Origin: Bacillota bacterium
Lineage (GTDB): Bacteria > Bacillota_A > Clostridia > Peptostreptococcales > Anaerovoracaceae
Reading direction: 5' to 3'
Length of the DNA stretch: 8,535 nucleotides
Assembly (NCBI GenBank): GCA_017547345.1
Contig: JAFYPY010000137.1
Location: 1 to 8,535 of the forward strand
A program made the translations under genes and the position numbers. Every line of letters starts with the position of its first letter. Positions within the stretch are counted from its first letter, which is position 1. Positions 1 to 6,323 of this stretch are shown here, in pieces. The notes beneath the pieces were generated by a model, which was given only the letters and a program-made list of their open reading frames with translations, had not been told where the DNA came from and searched no databases.

Positions 1-693
1 GACAAGCTTGACGCTGTAGGTAACACAACAGCTGCTATCGGTAAGGGCTTTGCTATCGGTTCTGCTGCATTAACAGCATTAGCATTATTCGCTTCTTATG
101 CTGCTGTTACAAATTTACAGTCAATCAGCTTACTTGACCCAATTGTAATCATTGGTTTATTCATCGGTGCTATGTTACCGTTCGTATTCTCTGCTCTAAC
201 TATGAACTCCGTTGGTAACTCCGCTAACGAAATGATCGAAGAAGTTAGAAGACAGTTCAGAGAAGACAAGGGTATCATGGAAGGTACTTCCAAGCCTGAC
301 TATGCAAGATGCGTAGACATTTCTACTCAGGCTGCATTAAAGCAGATGATTGTTCCTGGCGTTATGGCAGTAGCTGCTCCTTTAGCTGTAGGTATCGTAT
401 TCGGTCCAGAAGCTTTAGGTGGTATGTTAGGTGGCGCATTAGCTTCTGGTGTTATGATGGCTATCATGATGTCCAACGCTGGTGGTGCTTGGGACAACGC
501 TAAGAAGTACATCGAAGAAGGTTACTACGGCGGTAAGGGTTCCGAACCTCATAAGGCTGCTGTTGTAGGTGACACTGTAGGTGACCCATTCAAGGATACT
601 TCCGGTCCATCCATCAACATCTTAATCAAGCTTATGACTATCGTAGCTGTAGTATTCGCACCTTTATTCGTACAGATTGGTGGCTTACTATAA
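1..693 (+). CDS. hppA: K+-dependent membrane-bound pyrophosphatase, C-terminal part (5' end outside window)
   Basis: This is the last 230 residues of an ion-translocating membrane pyrophosphatase, which couples PPi hydrolysis to H+ and/or Na+ export across the cytoplasmic membrane. The family is usually about 650-700 residues, so roughly two thirds lies left of the window. The family motifs are plain: [10 protein letters not shown] at visible residues 7-16, SNAGGAWDN at 158-166, and the PPi/Mg-binding block [15 protein letters not shown] at 190-204. Hydrophobic helices lie near residues 17-38, 46-70, 118-155 and 205-230. In this family an Ala in place of Lys at the position of residue 11 (GNTTA versus GNTTK) marks the K+-dependent class, so this copy is read as K+-dependent. 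The Glu residues that separate Na+ from H+ pumps lie upstream and cannot be read. Codon use is narrow (many GGT, GCT, TTA), as expected for a highly expressed gene. A terminator follows 21 bp after the TAA stop. Confidence 0.97.
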   Translation, partial: DKLDAVGNTTAAIGKGFAIGSAALTALALFASYAAVTNLQSISLLDPIVIIGLFIGAMLPFVFSALTMNSVGNSANEMIEEVRRQFREDKGIMEGTSKPDYARCVDISTQAALKQMIVPGVMAVAAPLAVGIVFGPEALGGMLGGALASGVMMAIMMSNAGGAWDNAKKYIEEGYYGGKGSEPHKAAVVGDTVGDPFKDTSGPSINILIKLMTIVAVVFAPLFVQIGGLL

Positions 694-714
694 TTATTAA
701 ATAAGCAAATATAA

Positions 715-746
715 ATCCCGTAATCTTATGATTGCGGGATTTTTTG
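715..746 (+). terminator. Rho-independent terminator of hppA
   Basis: The arms ATCCCGTAAT (715-724) and ATTGCGGGAT (731-740) pair over 10 bp with one G-U pair and a 6-nt loop. A run of T begins at the 3' edge of the stem. It lies 21 bp after the hppA stop and ends that transcript. Confidence 0.93.
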
Positions 747-762
747 TATACTATAATAGAAA

Positions 763-1030
763 TTGTGAAGATTCACGAAAAGCGGATGAATATGGTGGTA
801 ATTTGTGAATTTTATATAAGAAATCTCGAAATGTAGTGAATATAGAATGGTTTTCGTGAAAAAAGAGTATATGTTTACGAAGCGCATGAAAATTTTGAGA
901 TAATTTCACAAAAAAGGCATATTTGTATAGGGTTTTGTGAAAACATATAAGAAATTCACGAAAATATCGATAAATTTGGAAATTTGTGTGAAAAGTCAGG
1001 CTAAATCATATTTTTTCTAAAATGCATGAA
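763..1030. repeat. Gene-free region filled with degenerate TTCACGAAA / TTTGTGAA repeats
   Basis: No credible gene lies between the hppA terminator (ends 746) and the crotonase terminator (starts 1029). The stretch is AT-rich and carries many variants of one short motif in both orientations. TTGTGAA is at 763, TTCACGAAAA at 772, TTTGTGAA at 802, TTTTCGTGAA at 851, TTTACGAA at 874, TTTCACAAAA at 904, TTTTGTGAA at 933, TTCACGAAAA at 955 and TTTGTGTGAA at 983. Longer similarities support a decayed tandem unit of about 50 bp. Starts near 772, 824 and 874 align through shared TGAATAT or GCATGAA-like centres. The stretches 802-831 and 934-963 both read TTTGTGAA, a few bases, ATATAAGAAA, then a CGAAA end. 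Opposed copies can pair: TTTTGTGAA (933-941) with TTCACGAAAA (955-964) gives a 9-10 bp stem with a 13-nt loop. Its function is unknown. It could be a decayed element, a protein-binding array or a structured RNA. Confidence 0.6.
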
Positions 1031-1060
1031 AAAAGACCCTTTTGAATAAAAAGGGTCTTT
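1029..1060 (-). terminator. Rho-independent terminator of the crotonase gene
   Basis: A perfect 12-bp stem is formed by AAAGACCCTTTT (1032-1043) and AAAAGGGTCTTT (1049-1060), with a 5-nt loop. Read on the minus strand it is followed by six T (complement of 1029-1034). It starts 20 bp past the crotonase stop. On the plus strand only a short T run follows, so minus is the main direction. Confidence 0.93.
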
Positions 1061-1079
1061 ATCATACATATGTATTTAA

Positions 1080-1856
1080 TTATCTGTTCTTGAATTCAGC
1101 AGGTCTCTTTTCTAAGAATGCTTTCATGCCTTCCTTCTGATCTTCTGTACCGAAGCAGCCACCGAAAGCTTCAGCTTCTAGAGCGGAACCAGAGAACATG
1201 TCAAGGTGATATCCCTTGTTGATGCAAGTCTTGGACATTGCAACAGCGATAGGAGCCTTAGAAGCAATCTTCTTAGCGATAGCTTCGCAAGTTGGCATTA
1301 ATTCTTCTGGTTCAACAACCTTTTCTACTAAACCGATTCTTAAAGCTTCATCAGCAGAGATAGTGTCAGCTGTCATGATAAGCATCTTAGCCATACCCTT
1401 ACCAACTAGCTTGGATAATCTCTGAGTACCAGCGAATCCTGGAGTGATACCAAGACCTACTTCTGGCTGACCAAATTTAGCCTTGGAAGAAGCAATTCTG
1501 AAGTCACAAGCCATGGATAGTTCGCATCCACCACCTAAAGCGAAACCGTTGATAGCAGCGATAACTGGCTTTTCTACATTTTCGATAACATTCATAACGT
1601 TCTGGCCGAATGCACCGAAAGCTCTACCTTCAGCAACTGTTAGAGTGGACATCTGAGCAATGTCAGCACCTGCAACGAAAGATCTGCCTTCACCTGTTAG
1701 GATAACTGCTCTAACTTCTGCATCTTCACCAACCTTAGTGAATACATCTAATAATTCTTCAAGAACTGTTTTATTTAATGCATTTAAAGCTTCTGGTCTG
1801 TTAATTGTAACATAACCGATATTTTCTTTTACTTCGTACTTAATTGTCTGATACAT
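1080..1856 (-). CDS. crt: Enoyl-CoA hydratase / 3-hydroxybutyryl-CoA dehydratase (crotonase family)
   Basis: This 258-residue protein has the usual crotonase length. It should catalyse reversible syn-hydration of short-chain enoyl-CoA, most likely crotonyl-CoA to 3-hydroxybutyryl-CoA. The CoA and oxyanion-hole segment SFVAGADI is at residues 59-66 and the second loop ALGGGCELSMACD at 106-118. Catalytic Glu112 and Glu132 (in FGQPEVGLG) match the two Glu residues of rat mitochondrial hydratase, so a true hydratase is favoured over other superfamily members. A TTG nine codons upstream (1881-1883) stays in frame. I chose ATG 1854-1856 because the family starts near MYQTIKYE and a purine-rich site, GGAAAGGAAG (1866-1875 on the minus strand), sits 9 nt before it. 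The gene stands alone between its own promoter and terminator. No thiolase, hydroxyacyl-CoA dehydrogenase or acyl-CoA dehydrogenase is adjacent, so a role in butyrate formation rather than amino-acid or fatty-acid breakdown is inference. Confidence 0.93.
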   Translation of the reverse strand: MYQTIKYEVKENIGYVTINRPEALNALNKTVLEELLDVFTKVGEDAEVRAVILTGEGRSFVAGADIAQMSTLTVAEGRAFGAFGQNVMNVIENVEKPVIAAINGFALGGGCELSMACDFRIASSKAKFGQPEVGLGITPGFAGTQRLSKLVGKGMAKMLIMTADTISADEALRIGLVEKVVEPEELMPTCEAIAKKIASKAPIAVAMSKTCINKGYHLDMFSGSALEAEAFGGCFGTEDQKEGMKAFLEKRPAEFKNR

Positions 1857-1900
1857 TTTTAAATACTTCCTTTCCTTTAACAAAAAACTTACCGCAAGAT

Positions 1901-1929
1901 ATTATACCATTATTAACCATCATTATCAA
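1901..1929 (-). promoter_or_regulatory. Sigma-A-type promoter of the crotonase gene
   Basis: On the minus strand the -35 is TTGATA (1924-1929) and the -10 is TATAAT (1901-1906), separated by exactly 17 bp. It lies about 45 bp before the chosen ATG. The -35 differs from TTGACA by one base. Confidence 0.85.
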
Positions 1930-1937
1930 CGATAATG
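1921..1937. promoter_or_regulatory. Candidate operator: perfect inverted repeat over the crotonase -35
   Basis: CATTATC (1921-1927), a 3-bp spacer AAC, then GATAATG (1931-1937) form a perfect 7-bp dyad that covers the -35 box. That position suits a repressor blocking RNA polymerase. The arms resemble half-sites of Fur-family boxes (GATAAT), but the spacing does not fit the classic 7-1-7 layout. The regulator is therefore unassigned. Confidence 0.5.
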
Positions 1938-1959
1938 TCATAAATTTAACAATTTTATG

Positions 1960-2499
1960 TTAGTATATTTGTTCTTTTGTCTTTACAAAGAAATTATTCA
2001 CGGCAGGAATGGAAAGAATAACAACAGTAAATATAGCCTCAACTCCAAAACATATAAAGTTATATATAAAGGAGTAGAGAAGAGGATTCATTCCTTCAGG
2101 AGCATATTCAGCAAAGAAAATAAATCCAGAAGTAAAACTACACACAAATCTACCTAAAACACCTAGCAGATATCCAGGAATCAATCCCTTTTGCCATTTA
2201 GATGTTAGTCCGGATAAACCAAGGGCAGTATAAGCTAGGAAATAGTCTAGCAGAAGTTGCATAGGATGAATAACATAGCCTCCTAGCACTAGATTGAGAA
2301 GACCAAGTGCAAATCCAGATGTCAAGCCCTTTGCAAGACCATAGTAGTATCCGCAAAGTGTTCCGGCCAACATACTGAATAGAGTGATGGAACCGCCGTA
2401 TGGTAAGTGGAATATTTTAATCATTCCAAGGGCGGCAGCAAGTGCAACTAGAATTGCACACACAGTTAGTTCTTTAACATTGTTTCTTTTTTGTGACAT
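1960..2499 (-). CDS. thiT: ThiT, thiamine-binding S component of an ECF transporter
   Basis: This 179-residue, very hydrophobic protein has about six membrane helices, the normal size for ThiT/YuaJ. It binds thiamine outside the cell and passes it inward with the shared ECF module (EcfT plus two ATPases), which is not encoded here. Family landmarks are an AxxxA motif in helix 1 (Ala15, Ala19) for docking to EcfT, the loop PYGGSITLFSML (33-44), the thiamine-pocket segment LLLDYFLAYTALGLSG (82-97), and EYAPEGMNP (131-139) followed by Tyr146-Asn147 and Glu154. ATG 2497-2499 is preceded by AGGAGG (2508-2513) with an 8-nt spacer. The TPP riboswitch just upstream independently supports the thiamine assignment and implies repression when cellular TPP is high. 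No clear terminator is seen between its stop and the crotonase promoter. Confidence 0.95.
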   Translation of the reverse strand: MSQKRNNVKELTVCAILVALAAALGMIKIFHLPYGGSITLFSMLAGTLCGYYYGLAKGLTSGFALGLLNLVLGGYVIHPMQLLLDYFLAYTALGLSGLTSKWQKGLIPGYLLGVLGRFVCSFTSGFIFFAEYAPEGMNPLLYSFIYNFICFGVEAIFTVVILSIPAVNNFFVKTKEQIY

Positions 2500-2530
2500 A
2501 AAAAAATCCTCCTTATTCTTAGGAGGGGAA
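2500..2530 (-). promoter_or_regulatory. TPP riboswitch expression platform: hairpin holding the thiT Shine-Dalgarno site
   Basis: In the minus-strand RNA, CCUCCU (2521-2526) can pair with AGGAGG (2508-2513), the thiT ribosome site, across a 7-nt loop. One A and then seven U follow directly, up to the start codon. The same hairpin can therefore hide the ribosome site and resemble an intrinsic terminator. The neighbouring UUCCCCU segment (2524-2530) is complementary to AGGGGA in the 5' strand of the aptamer (2639-2644). That gives a plausible competing fold that frees the ribosome site when TPP is absent. The pairing is read from the sequence; the switching mechanism is inferred. Confidence 0.75.
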
Positions 2531-2551
2531 CCAAAAAATATTAAAAGTATT

Positions 2552-2647
2552 GCTTCCCTACGACGGTACTAACCGTATCAGGTTATGAGGGTCTATCCGG
2601 CATATTATTATATGAATCCGGAACTCTCAGCAAATAGCTCCCCTAGC
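2552..2647 (-). promoter_or_regulatory. TPP riboswitch aptamer (THI element)
   Basis: Read on the minus strand it holds the conserved landmarks in order: GGGGAGC near the 5' end, CTGAGA (pyrimidine-sensing arm), ACCCT, AACCTGATACGGTTAGTACCG, and GTAGGGAAGC at the 3' end. The short P1 stem is GCU/AGC. It lies between the thiT promoter and the thiT start codon, in the correct orientation to repress thiT when thiamine pyrophosphate is bound. Confidence 0.97.
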
Positions 2648-2655
2648 GTGATTAA

Positions 2656-2684
2656 ATTATAGCTTTGGCTTTTCAGATTGTCAA
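2656..2684 (-). promoter_or_regulatory. Promoter of thiT and its riboswitch leader
   Basis: TTGACA (2679-2684, minus) and TATAAT (2656-2661, minus) are both full consensus with a 17-bp spacer. Transcription would begin near 2649, just before the aptamer. A second possible minus promoter lies upstream: TTGACA at 2707-2712 and TTTAAT at 2684-2689, also 17 bp apart. Confidence 0.9.
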
Positions 2685-2706
2685 TTAAAATGTTTAATGA
2701 TATAAT
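2678..2706 (+). promoter_or_regulatory. Divergent promoter for the DUF975 gene
   Basis: TTGTCA (2678-2683) and consensus TATAAT (2701-2706) are separated by 17 bp on the plus strand. The -35 occupies almost the same bases as the thiT -35 on the other strand. Transcription starting near 2713 would give a leader of only about 23 nt. That leader contains AAGGAG (2725-2730), 5 nt before the ATG. Confidence 0.82.
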
Positions 2707-2735
2707 TGTCAAAAGTATTTGGATAAGGAGAAATT

Positions 2736-3509
2736 ATGGAAAATAGAATTGTAATTGTATCAGCCTCGAAGATGAGAGAAGTTGCTAGAACAGCTTTGAA
2801 GAATCATTGGAAAGAAATGTTTTTAGGTATGTTTATATATTATATTTTTTCAGGGGTTATACCGGCTATCTTAGACTTATTTTTTACAGCGACTAGATAC
2901 ATGGAGCTTGTTACAGGTGAATATATCTCCATGGATGTGACATATGCAAGTCCAGTTTATGACTTTATTCTATCAGGTCCGTTGCTACTTGGCTTCTTAA
3001 TGTTCTTACTAGCATTTTTTAGAAAACATACTGTTGAGTATGCACTAACACTCGAAGGATTTAGCATGTTCGGAAAGGGATTTTTATTATTCTTAATGTA
3101 TTCTATAAGAATCTTCCTTTGGTCACTGCTATTTATAATTCCGGGTTTTATCGCAGCTTTTAGATATAGCCAGGCATTCTTTTTAAGAATAGATCATCCT
3201 GAATGGACAACATCACAGTGCATTCAAGCTAGTTGTTACTTGATGAAGGGCAACAAGGCAAAATTATTTGGTGTGTATTTATCCTTCATTGGTTGGTATA
3301 TTTTGGCGATGATACCTGGTTCATTCTTAAGTATGTTCTTTACAAATGAGGTCGCATTGCTTATTGTAGCAATGATTTCATCAATACCAGTGTTATTTGT
3401 AGATTTATATATGTATATGACAGAGACCGTGTTCTATGAGCTTCTTACAGGAAATCTAGTGATACAAGAACGCTCTCCTTTTGAACAGTTTAATGAAGAT
3501 AAATTTTAG
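2736..3509 (+). CDS. DUF975 family integral membrane protein
   Basis: A 257-residue multi-pass membrane protein of unknown function. The DUF975 signature is clear in the second half: FGKGFLLFLMYSIRIFLW (112-129), the IIPGFIAAFRYSQAFF segment (134-149), HPEW (154-157), SCYLMKGNKAKLF (166-178) and LSFIGWYIL (182-190). Hydrophobic spans lie near 28-50, 77-95, 113-141, 178-200 and 205-228. There is no signal peptide, and the N-terminus (residues 1-26) is basic and probably cytoplasmic. The start is fixed by AAGGAG 5 nt before ATG. It is the first gene after the promoter that diverges from thiT. The only thiamine link is this shared promoter region, because the riboswitch is not in its transcript. 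The family has no established biochemical role that I can cite, so none is assigned. Confidence 0.88.
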   Translation: MENRIVIVSASKMREVARTALKNHWKEMFLGMFIYYIFSGVIPAILDLFFTATRYMELVTGEYISMDVTYASPVYDFILSGPLLLGFLMFLLAFFRKHTVEYALTLEGFSMFGKGFLLFLMYSIRIFLWSLLFIIPGFIAAFRYSQAFFLRIDHPEWTTSQCIQASCYLMKGNKAKLFGVYLSFIGWYILAMIPGSFLSMFFTNEVALLIVAMISSIPVLFVDLYMYMTETVFYELLTGNLVIQERSPFEQFNEDKF

Positions 3510-3535
3510 ACTTAATAAGTAAAGATAAACACTAA

Positions 3536-3581
3536 AATACCTTCTTGCATAGTATGAAATATACTTTGTTAAGGAGGTATT
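3536..3581 (+). promoter_or_regulatory. Hairpin sequestering the ribosome site of the P-loop gene
   Basis: AATACCTTCTT (3536-3546) pairs with AAGGAGGTATT (3571-3581) over 11 bp with one G-U pair. This buries the whole Shine-Dalgarno sequence AAGGAGGT. Inside the loop, AGTAT (3551-3555) and ATACT (3561-3565) form a second small stem. The start codon lies 3 nt after the stem. It may act as a translational switch, an RNA-stability element or a weak attenuator. No known riboswitch class is recognisable in the short space after the DUF975 stop. Confidence 0.6.
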
Positions 3582-3584
3582 ATT

Positions 3585-4700
3585 TTGTCCATAGAAAGAC
3601 ATTATTTCCCGGGGAATAACACACCTATGGGATTTTTTTCCTACTACAAACATATTATAGGACAAAGGGAAGCAAACAGAATTATATGTGTAAAGGGAGG
3701 CCCTGGCACTGGAAAATCGACCCTTATGAAAAAAATTGCGTTAAATTTTACTGAAAAGGACGAAGATATTGATTTTCTTCACTGTTCCGCAGATGAAAAT
3801 TCATTAGATGGAATTATAATTAAAAATAAGAAGATAGCATTGATTGATGCAACTAGTCCACATATTATGGATCCAGTAACTCCAGGGGCTGTAGATAAGA
3901 TTGTTAATCTTGGTGATTATTGGAATGAAGATGGTATAAGCCAAAATAAGGAAGAAATCATCGATTTGAACGAAGAAACTTCGCGATGGTATAGAATTGC
4001 CTATAACTACTTAAATGCCGCCAAAAGCGTTTTTAGAAGCATTGAGGAGATATATAATAATGCAGCAGAGTCTAGTGAGATATATAGGCTGGTTTCTAAT
4101 GTAATATCGAAAGTTTATAATGAAAGAGAAATTTCATTACGGCCCGGCAGAATGAAAAAATTTTTTGCAAGTGCAATAACCGCAAATGGTGTAATTCATT
4201 ATATTCCTTCGCTTTTAGAGCAAATGAAGACTGTATATATGATTTCATCTCCAGTAGGATACTCCAATAACAGTTTTATGGAGATTATAGCGGAGGGGGC
4301 AATATATAGGGGGCTTAATGTGGAGGCATTTTATTGCCCAATGTTTCCCGACGAGAAAATTGAGCATATCATCATTCCTGAACTAAAAACAGCATTTGTC
4401 ACCTTAAACGAATACCATGATGTAGAACCTTGGGAAATATCAGACATTTGGGAACAGGATAGAGACATCATTTTGCTAGATATGAACGATTATATGGACG
4501 GTTTGATAATCGACAAAAATAGCCAGCTGGTAAGTTCATTAAAAGAGGAATACGACATACTTCTCAACAGAGCATTTATGAATCTAAAAAAAGCAAAGGA
4601 AACACATTTATTGGTTGAAAATATGTATGTTCCAAATATGAATTTTAGAGAAGTGACCGAATTAATTGAAACAATTACCAAGGAAGTTGAGGCTTTATAA
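3585..4700 (+). CDS. Two-half P-loop ATPase-like protein (PRK06851-like), second site degenerate
   Basis: This 371-residue protein starts with TTG, supported by AAGGAGGT (3571-3578) about 7 nt upstream. It has no signal peptide or membrane helix, so it is probably cytoplasmic. Residues 38-46 are an intact Walker A motif, GGPGTGKST. Residues 66-93 hold a HCSADENSLDG block and KIALIDATSPH, which is Walker-B-like with Asp88. The second half repeats the layout: FFASAITANGVIHYIPSL (193-210), MISSPVGYSNNS where a second Walker A is expected (219-230), YRGLNVEAFYC (241-251) and the HIIIPELKTAFV block (261-272). This matches the internal duplication I recall for the uncharacterised PRK06851 family. 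There the second loop also reads like GxPGxGKST. Here it lacks the GK(S/T) core, so that site probably does not bind nucleotide in the usual way. The substrate is unknown. It follows the DUF975 gene by 75 bp with no terminator, so the two may be co-transcribed. Confidence 0.8.
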   Translation: MSIERHYFPGNNTPMGFFSYYKHIIGQREANRIICVKGGPGTGKSTLMKKIALNFTEKDEDIDFLHCSADENSLDGIIIKNKKIALIDATSPHIMDPVTPGAVDKIVNLGDYWNEDGISQNKEEIIDLNEETSRWYRIAYNYLNAAKSVFRSIEEIYNNAAESSEIYRLVSNVISKVYNEREISLRPGRMKKFFASAITANGVIHYIPSLLEQMKTVYMISSPVGYSNNSFMEIIAEGAIYRGLNVEAFYCPMFPDEKIEHIIIPELKTAFVTLNEYHDVEPWEISDIWEQDRDIILLDMNDYMDGLIIDKNSQLVSSLKEEYDILLNRAFMNLKKAKETHLLVENMYVPNMNFREVTELIETITKEVEAL

Positions 4701-4717
4701 CAATATTTTTTATACAC

Positions 4718-4742
4718 TATTATGCTAGATTATAGTATAATA
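4718..4742 (+). promoter_or_regulatory. Candidate promoter with overlapping inverted repeat before the first MurE-like gene
   Basis: TATAAT at 4736-4741 is a consensus -10 about 33 bp before the ATG at 4775. The -35 is poor: TACACT (4713-4718) at 17 bp, or TATACA (4711-4716) at 19 bp. An inverted repeat, TATTATGCTA (4718-4727) and TAGTATAATA (4733-4742), with a 5-bp spacer and one imperfect pair, overlaps the -10. It could be an operator or a weak RNA hairpin. The ribosome site AAGAGAG (4761-4767) is imperfect but 7 nt from the ATG. Confidence 0.5.
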
Positions 4743-4774
4743 TCCTTATGTAAAAAACGAAAGAGAGCACACAT

Positions 4775-6292
4775 ATGAACAAGACAGTATCAGAATTTTT
4801 AGAAATGTTAAAGAACCACAATTTAGTTGTGGATTATAAGATAGATGACAGCATAGCTACAAAACCGGTTGAATACATTTCATACAACTCTATGGAAGTA
4901 AAGCCAAATACGCTTTTTGTATGCAAGGGTGTTTATTTTAAGAACGAATACCTTGAGGATGCCATGGAGAAGGGAGCAGTTTGTTATGTTGCTCAGAAGG
5001 TTATCAATGACCAATATAATTATATAATTGTTAATGATATGAGAAACACTTTGTCTGAAATTGGAAGATACTTTTATGACGAAGTTTGGAATGACAACCT
5101 TAACTTGATAGGTATTACGGGAACAAAGGGAAAGACTACAACTACATTCTTTGTAAATGCAATTTTGAAATCATTCTGCAAGAAAAAGGGTTATGTAGAT
5201 CCTGGTCTAATAACGGGCGTATATACATTCGACGGTTTACATACAGATAAGAGTAACAATTTGACTACTCCTGAGACTTTCGAACTGCACAAACTTTTAA
5301 ATACTTGCGTAGAAAATAAATGCAAATATCTGACTATGGAAGTTTCTTCACAGGCATTGAAGTTTTTAAGAACTTCTGCCTTAGACTATAAGGTAGGGGC
5401 ATTCATAAATATTGGGGAGGACCATATTTCCGATTCAGAGCATCCTACTATGGACGATTATTTGGATTCAAAAGCTATCATCTTTGATCAGTGTGAAACT
5501 GCTTGTATTTGTGATGATATGGATGAAGAATATCTAAATAGAATTAAGAGGCTTTCTGCACAAAAGTGCAAAAAAACCGTAACTTTTGGTACAAAACCTC
5601 GTGCCGACTACTATGGATATGATGTTGATGCAGATGTGGATAGCCTGAGCTTTACATTAGAATGTGAAGGAGAGAAACATCATATCGATGTGAGCATTGG
5701 AGGCAAATTCAATGTGTCTAACGCACTAGGCGCTATAGCAATTACAAGAACACTTGGAATTCCATTTGAGAATATCAAAGAAGGCCTTGCAAATGTAAAA
5801 GTACCGGGCAGAATGGAAGTTTTCCAACTTCCACACAAGGACGTAAAAGTAGTTATCGATTATGCTCATAACGATATTAGTTGCAAGGTATTATTTGATA
5901 CTATTCAGGAAGCTTTTCCTGACCGTAAAATACTATATATGTTCGGCAGCGTTGCGGGGAGATCATATAACAGAAGACCTGTCCTTGGGGACTTTGCAGA
6001 AAGATTTGCGAGCAAGGTAGTACTTACTGAGGATGTGGGCAGTGTTGAAGAATCTACTTTAGAAGTGTGTCACGATCTTATGAGATATATGTCGCCGGAT
6101 AAGGACATCACAATAGTGCCATATCGTGAAGATGCCGTTAAATATGCCCTTGATGTTAGCGAGGATGGATGGGTTGTAGTGATGACAGGATGGAGTCAGG
6201 GGGACTTCTTAATGAGAGGCGATAAGTTCATTTTGGTTTCCGATGTTGAACTAGTGAAGGAATATATCGAAAATGTAAAGAAGACTCTATAA
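4775..6292 (+). CDS. MurE-like Mur ligase, paralog 1 (amino-acid specificity unclear)
   Basis: This 505-residue protein has the full three-domain plan of MurE, which adds the third stem-peptide residue to UDP-MurNAc-L-Ala-D-Glu in the cytoplasm using ATP. The N-terminal UDP-MurNAc domain includes ISYNS (35-39) and TLFVCKG (46-52). The central ATPase domain has GITGTKGKTTT (113-123, Lys120), TTPETFEL (164-171), MEVSSQ (188-193), DHIS (216-219) and the likely carbamylated Lys233. The C-terminal domain has PGRMEVF (344-350) and DYAHN (362-366). The style (GTKGK, MEVSSQ, TTPE) resembles streptococcal L-lysine MurE more than the diaminopimelate type. Where MurE normally selects the amino acid (DNPR, or DDPN-type in lysine enzymes), this reads TEDVGSVEES (418-427). 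The usual AGKG motif is replaced by TGWSQGD (471-477). Ligase activity is likely, but the residue added cannot be stated. It could be the cell's main MurE or a specialised copy. A strong terminator follows. Confidence 0.85.
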   Translation: MNKTVSEFLEMLKNHNLVVDYKIDDSIATKPVEYISYNSMEVKPNTLFVCKGVYFKNEYLEDAMEKGAVCYVAQKVINDQYNYIIVNDMRNTLSEIGRYFYDEVWNDNLNLIGITGTKGKTTTTFFVNAILKSFCKKKGYVDPGLITGVYTFDGLHTDKSNNLTTPETFELHKLLNTCVENKCKYLTMEVSSQALKFLRTSALDYKVGAFINIGEDHISDSEHPTMDDYLDSKAIIFDQCETACICDDMDEEYLNRIKRLSAQKCKKTVTFGTKPRADYYGYDVDADVDSLSFTLECEGEKHHIDVSIGGKFNVSNALGAIAITRTLGIPFENIKEGLANVKVPGRMEVFQLPHKDVKVVIDYAHNDISCKVLFDTIQEAFPDRKILYMFGSVAGRSYNRRPVLGDFAERFASKVVLTEDVGSVEESTLEVCHDLMRYMSPDKDITIVPYREDAVKYALDVSEDGWVVVMTGWSQGDFLMRGDKFILVSDVELVKEYIENVKKTL

Positions 6293-6323
6293 CTAAGCAA
6301 AAATTCAATATAAATTTAACAAA

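Noticed and set aside
792..836. Small plus-strand ORF in the gap (14 codons from an ATG)
   Set aside because: It is very short, has no ribosome site, and the surrounding frames are full of stops. It lies within the repeat pattern and is better explained by it.
763..1030. CRISPR array
   Set aside because: Repeats are short, variable, irregularly spaced and in both orientations, with no constant direct repeat or unique spacers and no cas genes.
1857..1883. Upstream TTG start for the crotonase, adding nine residues
   Set aside because: The extra residues overlap the purine-rich ribosome site, and the protein family begins at the downstream ATG.
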